Source: Lactiplantibacillus plantarum EGD-AQ4 (GTDB lineage Bacteria > Bacillota > Bacilli > Lactobacillales > Lactobacillaceae). From it: a stretch of DNA of 64,000 nt. How positions within the stretch are numbered: position 1 is the first letter of the stretch; each line of letters opens with the position of its first letter. A program made the translations under genes and the position numbers. This document shows, piece after piece, positions 26,894 to 35,262 of this stretch. Where the stretch lies: NCBI RefSeq assembly GCF_000463075.2, contig NZ_AVAQ01000009.1, forward strand, positions 1 through 64,000, in the 5' to 3' direction. The notes below the pieces were generated by a model. That model had not been told where the DNA came from. It made no database searches and worked only from the letters and a program-made list of their open reading frames with translations.

Positions 26894-26926
26894 AAACCAG
26901 CCTGTTTGCTTGCTTCAGACTGGTTT
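26894..26926. other. Inverted repeat, probable transcription end
   Basis: AAACCAGCCTG pairs with CAGACTGGTTT. There is no T tract. It lies 40 nt before composite repeat copy 7. Confidence 0.4.
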
Positions 26927-26965
26927 GACTTATCAGTAATATGTATTCGTGCTAGATACCTTTTT

Positions 26966-27205
26966 ATGAATCGTGATTAAAACAGAGCGATTCTTAAGTT
27001 CAAATACAGCCAGCTGAGGACCGCTGGAAAATAGAGCGAGTTCCCGGGCTAGAAGAAGACTCGTATTTGAAATTGCGCAGTGATCTTCTGCGTGAGTTCA
27101 AATCGATGTCCGCCCTGTTCCAGCGTTGTCAGCCGGCCCCGGAATTCGGACTAAGAAGCGCATCGGCTGACGAACAGTAAACCAACTCAGTAGCAAATCT
27201 TAATA
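26966..27205 (+). repeat. Composite repeat, copy 7: A end fused to B arm by deletion
   Basis: It begins with ATGAATCGTGATTAAAAC and the A module CCAGCTGAGGACCGCTGG. At about 27040 it jumps into the B-arm P3 loop (CCGGGCTAGAAGAAG). The rest of the B arm follows in minus orientation: TATTTGAAATTGCGCAG, TCTGCGTGAGTTCAAAT, CAGCGTTGTCAGCC and TCGGCTGACGAACAG. The junction lies in a shared GTTCC. The far end is decayed. Confidence 0.8.
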
Positions 27206-27227
27206 TCAAGGACCACACCCATGACCG

Positions 27228-27357
27228 CACAAAAAGGCCATGGAGACCGACAGTTTTAGCACAAGGCTAAAATTTATAGAGGTATCTCCATGACCCAAGT
27301 ACATACTACCACTACTCATTTTGACCGACAAGTGTTGGCAGGCAAAATGAAATGAGC
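27228..27357 (+). mobile_element. Possible insertion sequence remnant with hairpin-masked start
   Basis: GGCCATGGAGA pairs with TCTCCATGACC around an inner TTTTAGC/GCTAAAA hairpin (27231-27291). The stem buries an AGAGGT ribosome binding site and the ATG at 27290. The frame from that ATG reads MTQVHTTTTHFDRQVLAGKM and stops after 21 codons. Hairpins masking transposase starts are common in insertion sequences. The fragment looks like the left end of one, but I cannot name the family. Confidence 0.3.
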
Positions 27358-27369
27358 AGTAATTTATTT

Positions 27370-28068
27370 TTAAAATAACGTCCCAACATAGTAGTGAATA
27401 AACATCGTAATAATCCCGACAATCACGTTCCGGATAACGGCAGTCTTGACGTTACCTTTACCTAACACGGCGGATAAGTATCCGGTTAAGGCAACCGCAA
27501 CGGACACCGCAATAATTGTGGCGGGCCACTGTAGATGTGCTGGTGCAAATGTCATCGCAAATAGTGGAAAAATACCGCCAGCTGAAGCGGAAAATAATGA
27601 AGCAAAAGCTGCGTCCCACGGGTTCATATAGTGTCCGAGTTCCATATCGTACTTAACGCGAACGACAGTTTCGAGTGGCTTTTTCGATAAAAGATCCTTG
27701 GCAATCTCTAACGACGTCGCTTCCGTAACGCCTAAGTTCATATAGTGACGTTGAACTGCATGTAATTCGCTCGCAAAGTCCGTCTTTAATAATTGCCGTT
27801 CTTTTTCGACGACCGCTTTCTCCGTATCTTTTTGCGTGCTGACAGAAGCGTATTCGCCAGATGCCATTGAAAACGCGCAGGCTAGCAGGTCAGATAGTCC
27901 GGCGATAAAAATCGTAAATTGGTTGGTGGTCGCCGCCGCAACACTGAACAGCACCCCGACAACCGTCAAAATCCCATCATTGGAGCCGAGAACGCCGGCC
28001 CGTAGCGAGTTCAGCTTCTCATCCATCGTTTGTTTTGATTTCTTCGTTTTTGTATTCGTTAACTGCAT
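27370..28068 (-). CDS. VIT1/CCC1 family metal transporter, second of a pair
   Basis: About 232 residues with five hydrophobic segments. LRAGVLGSNDGILTVVGVLFSVAAAT is the first VIT helix. MASGEYASVSTQKD contains the conserved MxxGEY motif, followed by a long charged cytoplasmic segment. The last two membrane segments contain SGGIFPL and VAVALTGYLSAVLGK. VIT proteins move Fe2+ or Mn2+ across membranes. I use the ATG at 28068 behind GGGGAG. It lies 26 nt downstream of its paralogue in one operon, which suggests tandem duplication. Confidence 0.88.
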   Translation of the reverse strand: MQLTNTKTKKSKQTMDEKLNSLRAGVLGSNDGILTVVGVLFSVAAATTNQFTIFIAGLSDLLACAFSMASGEYASVSTQKDTEKAVVEKERQLLKTDFASELHAVQRHYMNLGVTEATSLEIAKDLLSKKPLETVVRVKYDMELGHYMNPWDAAFASLFSASAGGIFPLFAMTFAPAHLQWPATIIAVSVAVALTGYLSAVLGKGNVKTAVIRNVIVGIITMFIHYYVGTLF

Positions 28069-28094
28069 ATTCTCGCTCCCCTTGGCCCTACTCA

Positions 28095-28772
28095 TCAGGC
28101 AAATAAGTGACCGATAAAGTAGGTCACGATCATCGTTAACAATCCGGCAACCACATTACGTAACATTCCCTGACGCCGGTTGGCATTGCCCAGCACCGCC
28201 GCCACGTAACCCGTGATGGTTAACGCGATGGCGACCGCAATGACCGTGGCGAACACTTTGATATGTGGTGGAAAAAATGTGATTGAGACTAGTGGCAAAA
28301 TCGAACCAGTTGGGAAGGCAATCATCGAGGCAATTCCAGCCGCATACGGGCTGATAAATTGGTTTGGATTGAAGCCATACCGTTCCCGAACCGTTGTCGA
28401 CAAGGCATCTTCAGCCATCATTTCCTGAGTCGCTTGTCGGGCTAGTGGTTCGCTGATGCCCTGTTCGATATATTTTTGCGCGACCATATCTGCTTGCGCC
28501 TCATAGTCATCGGCTAATGCCGCCTTTTGCGTGGCGATCGCCATTTTTTGCGAATCCTTCTGCGTATTCACGGAGACGTACTCACCCATTGCCATCGAAA
28601 TCGTTCCGGCAAGCATACCTGCTAATCCGGAAATCAGAATTGAAAAGCTATTTGTCGTGGCCCCCGCGACCCCAACAACAATACCGGCAACGGAAAGAAT
28701 TCCGTCGTTAGCCCCCATAACACTTGCACGTAGCACGTTAACTCGTTGTGCTAAGGACATTTTCTTCTTCAT
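28095..28772 (-). CDS. VIT1/CCC1 family metal transporter, first of a pair
   Basis: A 225-residue paralogue of the next gene with the same layout: LRASVMGANDGILSVAGIVVGVAGAT, MAMGEYVSVNTQKDSQK, a charged middle region, then FPTGSILPL and ALTITGYVAAVLGNANR. Probable Fe2+/Mn2+ transport across the cell membrane. GGAGGCGGCAAAC precedes the ATG. The promoter has a clear -35/-10, with a PerR/Fur-like box over the transcription start and a second Fur-like box just upstream of the -35. Regulation by metal or peroxide is the likely reading. Confidence 0.88.
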   Translation of the reverse strand: MKKKMSLAQRVNVLRASVMGANDGILSVAGIVVGVAGATTNSFSILISGLAGMLAGTISMAMGEYVSVNTQKDSQKMAIATQKAALADDYEAQADMVAQKYIEQGISEPLARQATQEMMAEDALSTTVRERYGFNPNQFISPYAAGIASMIAFPTGSILPLVSITFFPPHIKVFATVIAVAIALTITGYVAAVLGNANRRQGMLRNVVAGLLTMIVTYFIGHLFA

Positions 28773-28794
28773 GTTTGCCGCCTCCGTACTTACT

Positions 28795-28809
28795 TTATAA
28801 TCATTCTTA
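28795..28809. promoter_or_regulatory. PerR/Fur-like box at the VIT operon start
   Basis: TTATAATCATTCTTA matches the 7-1-7 PerR consensus TTATAATNATTATAA at all but two bases. It lies at the predicted transcription start. Confidence 0.5.
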
Positions 28810-28817
28810 CCTAGTAA

Positions 28818-28846
28818 ATATTATATTTTTTCCTGGATAATTGCAA
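28818..28846 (-). promoter_or_regulatory. Promoter of the VIT operon
   Basis: Minus strand TTGCAA, 17 nt, TAATAT. Confidence 0.7.
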
Positions 28847-28853
28847 GGCTTAT

Positions 28854-28869
28854 TTGGAATCATTATCAA
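28854..28869. promoter_or_regulatory. Fur-like box upstream of the VIT promoter
   Basis: On the minus strand TTGATAATGATTCCAA resembles the Fur consensus TGATAATNATTATCA. It lies 8 nt upstream of the -35. Confidence 0.45.
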
Positions 28870-28987
28870 GTATAAGTTATGTACCCCTAAACCATAATCT
28901 AGTGTACCACCATTTTATTATTAAAGTTAATCCATCTATGGGTTACGGACTGCAAAACTGTCGCTGATAACCTTAATTGGACACAAA

Positions 28988-29030
28988 AGGCTACCAAACA
29001 AAAATCGCGATGATTTTTGTTTGGTAGCCT
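28988..29030. terminator. Strong hairpin downstream of bsh
   Basis: AGGCTACCAAACAAAAATC pairs perfectly with GATTTTTGTTTGGTAGCCT. It probably ends the leftward bsh transcript. Confidence 0.75.
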
Positions 29031-29053
29031 ATCTTGATCAGCAGCCGACTAAA

Positions 29054-30040
29054 TTAGTTAGCTTCATTAAATTGTTGCGTCGTCTTAAGTTCAAATTCAG
29101 TTGGTTTAGCAGCCGTCATTAATTCTGGCGTCAATTCCACCCGCGTGATCGTTTGATCACCATAGGGTTGAATGTAAAATGCTGGTTCGTTCATGCTCAT
29201 GTAGGCGCGATACTGCGTGTAATCTGGCGTCCCGTTGGCTTGCATCTTCACGCCCTTAGGAATTTCTACCGAGTTCAGCATGTGCGAAAGCGCATTGACA
29301 GCTTCAGCGTCCGTATCGACCGCATCCGTATGTTGACGCATGAAGACAGTCCGGACGAAGCGTGCAACCGAAGTATAATCGCCAGGCATGCCCAGTGCAC
29401 CGGTACCAGGGCCAAATGGGTTGACTTCCAGTTCGCCGTATTGACGACTTGGGTGTGGTTCAGGCTGTAAGTTGACATAGTTGCTCAAGTTCTTTAAGTG
29501 CCAGTTGAAATCGGGCGTATTGGTCATAACGCCGACTGGGTTTTCCATGTAATGCACACCATCATTTTCAAGTTCGAGCACGTAGGTCGCACCGCTCTTA
29601 TCACTGATAATCCAGTGTAATGGTACGACGATATTGAGCAGTGGTGCTGCAGCTTCCATCACGTTTAAGCTTGCCAACCGGTCGCCTAGTTCTGCGGCGC
29701 TCTTGACGTTCCCCAAAATCCACATCAAAACTTCGTGTGGGGCGAGGTTCAGCTTATCGGCCTTCGCTTGTTGTGCAAAGTGGGCTTGGCCTGAGAAATA
29801 CAATGCGGCCGCACTGACACCGTGTTCATTGACCCCGTCCACGAAGACGTAGCCGTTCAAATTACGGCCGGTCCCGACAAAGCTGTAGGGCGCGTCAAAC
29901 CCATCGGCGTTCGTGACACTGCTAAAGTGATGGTTGCGAGGAATGGCGACTGGCCGACCACCAAGTTCAAAAGCAAAGTCCATGGTGCGTGCTAAAAATT
30001 GATCACCCGCCGTGGTTTGAATCGTTAAACTAGTACACAT
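29054..30040 (-). CDS. Choloylglycine hydrolase family (bile salt hydrolase/penicillin V acylase)
   Basis: About 328 residues of the Ntn-hydrolase superfamily, which cleaves amide bonds of conjugated bile salts, penicillin V or N-acyl compounds. The nucleophile is Cys2, exposed by removal of the first Met. I therefore start at the ATG of MCTSLTI (30040), ten bases after AAGGA. Other conserved residues are R and D in ARTMDF, the Asn in TNTPDF and the Arg in TSVARFVR. By order it is probably the gene known in L. plantarum as bsh3 (reported to act as a penicillin acylase), but I could not confirm this. Confidence 0.9.
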   Translation of the reverse strand: MCTSLTIQTTAGDQFLARTMDFAFELGGRPVAIPRNHHFSSVTNADGFDAPYSFVGTGRNLNGYVFVDGVNEHGVSAAALYFSGQAHFAQQAKADKLNLAPHEVLMWILGNVKSAAELGDRLASLNVMEAAAPLLNIVVPLHWIISDKSGATYVLELENDGVHYMENPVGVMTNTPDFNWHLKNLSNYVNLQPEPHPSRQYGELEVNPFGPGTGALGMPGDYTSVARFVRTVFMRQHTDAVDTDAEAVNALSHMLNSVEIPKGVKMQANGTPDYTQYRAYMSMNEPAFYIQPYGDQTITRVELTPELMTAAKPTEFELKTTQQFNEAN

Positions 30041-30136
30041 AGGTTTCACATCCTTGATTTAAATACTATCATTTTAGCATCTTAAACCCAGCGAAACACG
30101 TATTTGCACAAATTAATTTACGGTCATCAGTTTAGT

Positions 30137-32176
30137 TTAATCTCGCAACCGCAACGTCATCGCATTGATGGCAACGATAATTGTACTTAAAGACATAACA
30201 ACCGCGCCGACCATCGGGTTCAAAATGAAGCCGAGTGGGGCTAAGATTCCGGCCGCTAACGGAATGGTGATGACGTTGTATCCGGCACCCCACCATAAGT
30301 TTTGCGCCATTTTGCGCGTCGTTTTCCGAGCTAACGCTAAGAAGTCGACGACATCATTCGGATTGCTCTTGACCAGCACAACGTCCGCCGAATCAATCGC
30401 GACGTCCGTCCCAGAACCAATTGCAACCCCAACATCAGCACGGGCCAAGCTTGGTGCATCATTGACCCCATCACCGATCATCATCACGTGGCTGCCGTCA
30501 GCCTGATACTGTTGGACTAGCTTTGCTTTATCTTCTGGCAAGAGACCAGCGTGGACCTCGTCAATGCCGAGTTGGTGCGCAACGACTTGAGCACTCTGCG
30601 GATTGTCACCCGTTAACATGACAGGCGTAATCTGTTGGGCTTTCAGACTCTTGATCAAATGCGCTGCTTCTGGTTTGATCTGGTCACCCTGTGCGACGTA
30701 GCCGAGGACCGTGGCATCTTGAATCAAGAAACTAACGGAGTTCCCGGCACTCGCTAAACGGTCAAAGGCTTGCTTGTCATAAGACAGATGTTGCTTGTCA
30801 AGGTGAGCCGCTGAGACGATTTGATAAGTGTGCCCGTCAATCGTCCCGCTGAGTCCGACACCGGTAATCTGATGAACATCCGTGGCAGATTTAGGTGTGA
30901 CTTGCTGTTTCTTAGCTGCCGCTAAAATCCCGACAGCGAGCGGGTGACTGGAGCCATTTTCCAAGCCAGCCATCATTGCCAAGACAGCGTCGTCGGTCAG
31001 ATCATCCGTCTGACTCTGATACTCAGAAACTTTGAAATTACCGGCCGTCAGCGTCCCCGTCTTATCCATTAAGGCATAGTTCAGCTTATTAACTTGTTCC
31101 ATCGCGTCCCGATTGCGAATCAAGAGACCGTGGCTCGCTGCAATCGCTGTACTACGGGCAACGACTAAGGGAATCGCCAACCCTAATGCATGCGGGCAGG
31201 CAATCACTAAGACGGTTACGGCAATCGACAAGGCCAAAGCCAGATTGCCGACCAATAGCCAAACGATAAAGGCCACGATGGCAACGGTCAGCGCCGCGTA
31301 GAAGAGCAGTCCCGCAACCTTATCCGCCATATTTTCTTGCGACGACTTGGCTGCTTGTGCGTCACTAACGAGCTTCATGACTTGAGCCAAATAACCAGAT
31401 TCACCAGTCCCAGTGACCGTCATTTCAAACGTGCCGTCACCATTGACGGAACCACCGACCACTTGATCCTGACGCCGTTTTTCAACTAACTTCGCTTCAC
31501 CAGTGACCATCGCTTCATTGACACTCGTCGCGCCACTCTCAACCGTCCCGTCTGCGGGAATCTGTTCACCCGCCCGAACTTGAACGCAGTCGCCTTCGAC
31601 TAAGTCCGCAATCGGCACGTCTTTTACTTGACCATCCACCAACTTGTGCGCGGTACTTGGCAGCAACTTCGCCAGTTTATCCACGGCCGAACCAGCGTTC
31701 ATGACCGTATTCATTTCGATCCAATGGCCCAACAACATAATGACGATCAATGTGGCGAGTTCCCAGAAGAAGTCCGTCACCGCTGGCTTAGTGTGCAAAA
31801 TATCATTCGCAATCACCGCATAAATACTATAGATGTAAGCCACGCTAATCCCCATCGCAATCAGCGTCATCATCGCGGGTTTCCGGTTTTTAAGTTCAGC
31901 CTTAGCGCCACTAAAGAACGGCTGCCCACCATAAATGAACAAAATCGTCCCTAAAATTGCGACTAGATAATCGGACCACGGTTGAAAGACCACTTGAAAC
32001 GGCAGCTGCATCCCCATCATCGGGCTCATCACAACGATTGGAATCGTCAAAATCAGCGACACCCAAAACTTCAGCTTTAAGTTGCCCATGTGCATCATCT
32101 CGCCATTGCCCATATCCATGTCACCCATATCATGGCTATCATGATGCTGCATGTCTTGCATATCCATATCCTTCAT
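30137..32176 (-). CDS. copB: Copper-exporting P1B-type ATPase
   Basis: A 679-residue P-type ATPase. The N-terminus is rich in Met, His and Asp (MKDMDMQDMQHHDSHDMGD) instead of a CxxC domain. The transport motif is CPHALGLAIP (CPH, the CopB/P1B-3 type). The phosphorylation site is DKTGTLTAG, the HP motif is in SSHPLAVGI, and the hinge is GDGVNDAP. These features indicate export of copper (or silver) from the cytosol. GGGGAGGATTAGCTT precedes the ATG. It has its own promoter with two cop boxes, separate from copY. Confidence 0.95.
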   Translation of the reverse strand: MKDMDMQDMQHHDSHDMGDMDMGNGEMMHMGNLKLKFWVSLILTIPIVVMSPMMGMQLPFQVVFQPWSDYLVAILGTILFIYGGQPFFSGAKAELKNRKPAMMTLIAMGISVAYIYSIYAVIANDILHTKPAVTDFFWELATLIVIMLLGHWIEMNTVMNAGSAVDKLAKLLPSTAHKLVDGQVKDVPIADLVEGDCVQVRAGEQIPADGTVESGATSVNEAMVTGEAKLVEKRRQDQVVGGSVNGDGTFEMTVTGTGESGYLAQVMKLVSDAQAAKSSQENMADKVAGLLFYAALTVAIVAFIVWLLVGNLALALSIAVTVLVIACPHALGLAIPLVVARSTAIAASHGLLIRNRDAMEQVNKLNYALMDKTGTLTAGNFKVSEYQSQTDDLTDDAVLAMMAGLENGSSHPLAVGILAAAKKQQVTPKSATDVHQITGVGLSGTIDGHTYQIVSAAHLDKQHLSYDKQAFDRLASAGNSVSFLIQDATVLGYVAQGDQIKPEAAHLIKSLKAQQITPVMLTGDNPQSAQVVAHQLGIDEVHAGLLPEDKAKLVQQYQADGSHVMMIGDGVNDAPSLARADVGVAIGSGTDVAIDSADVVLVKSNPNDVVDFLALARKTTRKMAQNLWWGAGYNVITIPLAAGILAPLGFILNPMVGAVVMSLSTIIVAINAMTLRLRD

Positions 32177-32204
32177 AAGCTAATCCTCCCCAATGTCGTA
32201 CGTC

Positions 32205-32214
32205 TACATTTGTA
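32205..32214. promoter_or_regulatory. cop box 1 upstream of copB
   Basis: TACATTTGTA, a match to the CopY operator TACANNTGTA, 29 nt from the copB start. Confidence 0.88.
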
Positions 32215-32230
32215 ATTTACAGTTTGAGTT

Positions 32231-32240
32231 TACAATTGTA
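32231..32240. promoter_or_regulatory. cop box 2 upstream of copB
   Basis: TACAATTGTA, a second exact match to TACANNTGTA. Centres of the two boxes are 26 bp apart. Confidence 0.9.
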
Positions 32241-32319
32241 GACGATGAAAGTCAAGGGAAACACTTTATATGGTCATCAGCGGACTTAACGGGCAAAACC
32301 GCTCATAATGGCGGCACAT

Positions 32320-32360
32320 AAAAAACGGTAGCCCCGCTTGTTTAGAGGCTACCGTTACTT
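32320..32360 (-). terminator. Terminator of copY
   Basis: On the minus strand AACGGTAGCCTC pairs with GGGGCTACCGTT and is followed by T. It separates copY from copB. Confidence 0.9.
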
Positions 32361-32414
32361 TTTCAGGATTAAAACTTGCAACTGATTAGCGTAGGAATTT
32401 CAGACCTACCGCTG

Positions 32415-32843
32415 TTAGCACCGCGTCCCGGGAACACAGTCACAATCGACCATTTCGGGCGCGTGCTCGGCTTTTTCGGCTAAGACTTTTTGTAGCGCGG
32501 CGATGTCTGTCTGGCTCAGTTCAGTCTCACTGATCAAATCGGTCAACGTCTGGCCGACCCGCATCTGACATAAATGGCCGAACAGCGTCTTGACGGCTTC
32601 ATCCATGGATGGCTGTTCTTCAACCATCGGATAGTAAGTAAACGCCCGACCACTCTTTTCAGCCCGCAACGCCCCTTTTTTCACTAACCGGCCCAGCAAT
32701 GTCTTGACCGTGGCTGTCTTCCAGCCCATCTTATCAGCCATGACTTCAGCGACTTGGCTACTGGTCACATTCCCCAATGTCCAAGCAACCCGCATGACTT
32801 CCCATTCAGCATCACTGATTTCGATTTTCGTCTGTGCTTCCAA
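32415..32843 (-). CDS. copY: CopY/TcrY family copper-responsive repressor
   Basis: About 142 residues. The N-terminal winged helix (ISDAEWEVMRVAWTLGNVTSSQVAE, TVKTLLGRLVKKGAL) is of the BlaI/CopY family. The C-terminus carries CDCVPGTRC, a CxCxxxxC copper/zinc-binding hook as in CopY. Copper displaces the metal and releases the repressor from TACANNTGTA sites. I use the TTG at 32843, spaced correctly from AAAGG. A GTG four codons earlier overlaps the ribosome binding site. It faces the same way as copB but is separately terminated. Confidence 0.92.
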   Translation of the reverse strand: MEAQTKIEISDAEWEVMRVAWTLGNVTSSQVAEVMADKMGWKTATVKTLLGRLVKKGALRAEKSGRAFTYYPMVEEQPSMDEAVKTLFGHLCQMRVGQTLTDLISETELSQTDIAALQKVLAEKAEHAPEMVDCDCVPGTRC

Positions 32844-32882
32844 TGGTTTGACCACCTTTCTCTAATGAAGTTAATTATAGTT

Positions 32883-32892
32883 TACAACCGTA
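32883..32892. promoter_or_regulatory. cop box-like site upstream of copY
   Basis: TACAACCGTA differs from TACANNTGTA by one base and sits in the dyad TTTACAACCGTAAA. Probable self-regulation site. Confidence 0.6.
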
Positions 32893-33006
32893 AACGAACA
32901 AAAGCAATTTTAAACTTCCAGCATCCTTATCATAACCCTTTTCGCACCCGATGAATAATGACCCCCATCAAATTTCGGTTTCAAGCGGGCAACTCTGCCC
33001 ATGAAA

Positions 33007-33282
33007 TCATGACTGGGCCGCCACGAATTGGTCAAGTAACGACGCCAAGGTCGTCACACTAGCCGGATAATTGCCGGCATGTTGCAGCAGATAACTGGTC
33101 AGCTTACCGTGATACAGCACGGTCGTCGCCGTCTGTCCATTCGTATGTAATAAAGTTCTTCGAAACTCATTGAGTAGTTGTTGTAGTCCCGCTTGTTCTG
33201 GATTTTGTTGATCCAACGTCAATGCGGCCCGACTGATTGCGTCGAGTACTTGTGCTTGTGTAATATGTGCTTGAATTGCCAT
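33007..33282 (-). CDS. Putative bacteriocin immunity protein (EntA-immunity-like)
   Basis: A 91-residue, mostly helical soluble protein. The pattern LQQLLNEFRRTLL, then YHGKLTSYLLQHAGNYPASVTTLASLLDQF resembles the four-helix immunity proteins of class IIa bacteriocins. No bacteriocin precursor or ABC exporter lies nearby. It would be an orphan immunity gene, or an unrelated helical protein. GAGGGAAGATC precedes the ATG. Confidence 0.5.
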   Translation of the reverse strand: MAIQAHITQAQVLDAISRAALTLDQQNPEQAGLQQLLNEFRRTLLHTNGQTATTVLYHGKLTSYLLQHAGNYPASVTTLASLLDQFVAAQS

Positions 33283-33494
33283 GATCTTCCCTCGATATCA
33301 TAATCTTCTCTGCGTTGTATTTGAAACATTGGTGGGCAAAAAGCAGTGAAACTCACCTGCAATACCTACCAGACACAACACATGATAATATGCATAAGTA
33401 TACACCGTTATTCTGGTCAACTGGTACCTTTAATCTGGTAAAAAATGTGTTATGCTACCTAATATTAACTATTTTAGTGACGGGGGTTCACGAT

Positions 33495-33911
33495 TTGAAA
33501 CCAAATTCTAAATTCTTACAACGCCTCCAATTATGGATGCGCGGCCGTTATGGGCAAAACGATACTTTGAATCGTTTTCTCAACTATTTAGCATTACTAC
33601 TATTGATTATTAGCTTTTTCGTGCGGTTCAACTGGTTGGTCTTAATTGCTGTCATATTGATTGCAATCAGCTATTGGCGCTTATTCTCCAAGCAAATCTA
33701 TCGCCAAGTTGCGATCAACCGCGGCTTTCAGCGCATTTGGCTACCGCTGACACGTCCCTTTAGCCGCCTCAAGTATTCGATCACCCAGCACTGGCAGTAT
33801 CGGTTCTTTCACTGTTCGCAGTGTCACCAGCGGATTCGTATTCCACGCCACCACGGTCGGGTCCGCATTACTTGTCCGAAGTGCGGTCACCAGTTTGAGG
33901 CGAAGGTCTAA
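33495..33911 (+). CDS. Membrane protein with C-terminal zinc ribbon
   Basis: A 138-residue protein. Two hydrophobic segments (about 31-45 and 49-62) are followed by a basic region and a zinc ribbon: CSQC (about 111-114) and CPKC (about 130-133), spaced for one Zn2+. The start is a TTG eight bases after GGGGG. The longer open frame to 33315 has no ribosome binding site and is not used. Function unknown; a similar small protein is common in lactobacilli. Confidence 0.7.
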   Translation: MKPNSKFLQRLQLWMRGRYGQNDTLNRFLNYLALLLLIISFFVRFNWLVLIAVILIAISYWRLFSKQIYRQVAINRGFQRIWLPLTRPFSRLKYSITQHWQYRFFHCSQCHQRIRIPRHHGRVRITCPKCGHQFEAKV

Positions 33912-33999
33912 GTTAGACGCTGCTACTGTTGGTCATCGGTTTGAATAGGAACAATCTGGAAAAATTGGTATTCTACTTGGCTGAACGATAGTCAATAAC

Positions 34000-34047
34000 A
34001 AATGATACGCGAACGCTATATGGTCATAGCGTTTGCGTATCATTTGC
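34000..34047. terminator. Strong hairpin between the zinc-ribbon and XRE genes
   Basis: CAAATGATACGCGAACGCTAT pairs with its near-perfect complement ending CGTATCATTTG. It probably ends both converging genes. Confidence 0.75.
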
Positions 34048-34092
34048 GTTTATGGCGATTACTAGTGTGATTTCCAGCAACGCCAGCCGCGA

Positions 34093-34602
34093 TTAATTGC
34101 CTTGATAAAATTCAGTTAAGTTAAGCCAATTATCGCTAAGAATTGTCCAACATCGCCATGAACTCGCGACAATGACAATCAGAGCGATAACAATTATTGC
34201 CTTATGTAGATTATTTGAACGATCATTATGACACAGAACCTGAATCGGAACAAATACGCCCAACGGAGCAATCATCGCTGAGGTCAATACGATCAAGATT
34301 AACATCAAGCTTTCATCTTCGCGCTTACCTGACCAGGACTCAGATCTATCGCGCTGCCCTTCGTGTGGCGTCCACTGGTTGATGTCTATTTGATGTGGTT
34401 CATCATCTGTGCTTATCAACTCGTCTAACGATAATTGGTAAATATCACTCAACAGGATTAAGTTATCCAGGTCCGGATAAGCCCTGTCGTTTTCCCACTT
34501 AGAGATTGATTGTCGTGAAACCTGAAGCTTCGTTGCAACTTCATTTTGCGACAATCCCCGTTGTTCACGCGCCTCTTTCAACCGCACCGCTAATCTTTCC
34601 AT
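34093..34602 (-). CDS. XRE-type regulator with C-terminal membrane segments
   Basis: About 169 residues. The N-terminus is a Cro/CI helix-turn-helix (LKEAREQRGLSQNEVATKLQVSRQSISKWENDRAYPDLDNL, residues about 7-48). Two hydrophobic segments follow (about 99-122 and 133-149), so the protein is membrane-tethered. Such proteins in lactobacilli are poorly understood and may sense the envelope. GGTGGTG precedes the ATG at 34602; a GTG three bases earlier is possible. Confidence 0.85.
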   Translation of the reverse strand: MERLAVRLKEAREQRGLSQNEVATKLQVSRQSISKWENDRAYPDLDNLILLSDIYQLSLDELISTDDEPHQIDINQWTPHEGQRDRSESWSGKREDESLMLILIVLTSAMIAPLGVFVPIQVLCHNDRSNNLHKAIIVIALIVIVASSWRCWTILSDNWLNLTEFYQGN

Positions 34603-34883
34603 CACGCACCACCACGTTTCTAGCTAATTTTCAGACTATTTCTGACAACTTTGGTTTACATGCAACCACTGGCTTCTTACTTAATCCAAATGATACTGTC
34701 ACACTAAGGTAAGTGATTGCTTCACACGTTGTCTGGTGTCTGCCATACTAACTGATTTTATTTCAAATTAAGAAATAGTTTTATACTATATTTAGTTCCT
34801 ATTATAACAAACGTTGCAATCCAATTTTATCCGCGCTATCTGACTCACCTATTCGTAACAACTCTAAAACGGGAGGTATCTTC

Positions 34884-35033
34884 ATGGGTTTTTGGATAAT
34901 GATTTTAGCTTTTCTAGGATTTTTAGGCTTTGGCTATCTTGGCATCAAACACTATCAAGCGTCCAAGTTTGCGGCAGTGATCTCTCTAATCATCGCCCTC
35001 TGCCTGCTAGTTCTCTTCATTTATTTGGTTTAA
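34884..35033 (+). CDS. Small hydrophobic membrane protein, 49 aa
   Basis: A 49-residue peptide of two hydrophobic segments (about 3-20 and 29-48) joined by a KHYQASK turn. GGGAGG precedes the ATG by eight bases. It is divergent from the XRE/membrane gene. No function is known; such two-pass peptides are frequent in lactobacilli. Confidence 0.65.
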   Translation: MGFWIMILAFLGFLGFGYLGIKHYQASKFAAVISLIIALCLLVLFIYLV

Positions 35034-35262
35034 TTTGAAAAATAATCCTTAATTTTCTAGTCGCACCCAATATTTGCCTGGTCCAACTCAACTGGTAACG
35101 GGCACAAGTATTGGGTGCGAACTGTTGTCGCTAGCAACTCACTGAATTACTGGCGCCACTAATTAAAACGCTTACAAGAAAATAATTAGTCCTTTTCAGA
35201 AAAAAATACTTACGAAAAAATTAATTATCTGGTATGCTAACCCATTGTTTAGGAAAGTGAGT

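Noticed and set aside
33315..33494. Longer start for the zinc-ribbon membrane protein
   Set aside because: No ribosome binding site; GGGGG is correctly placed before the TTG at 33495.
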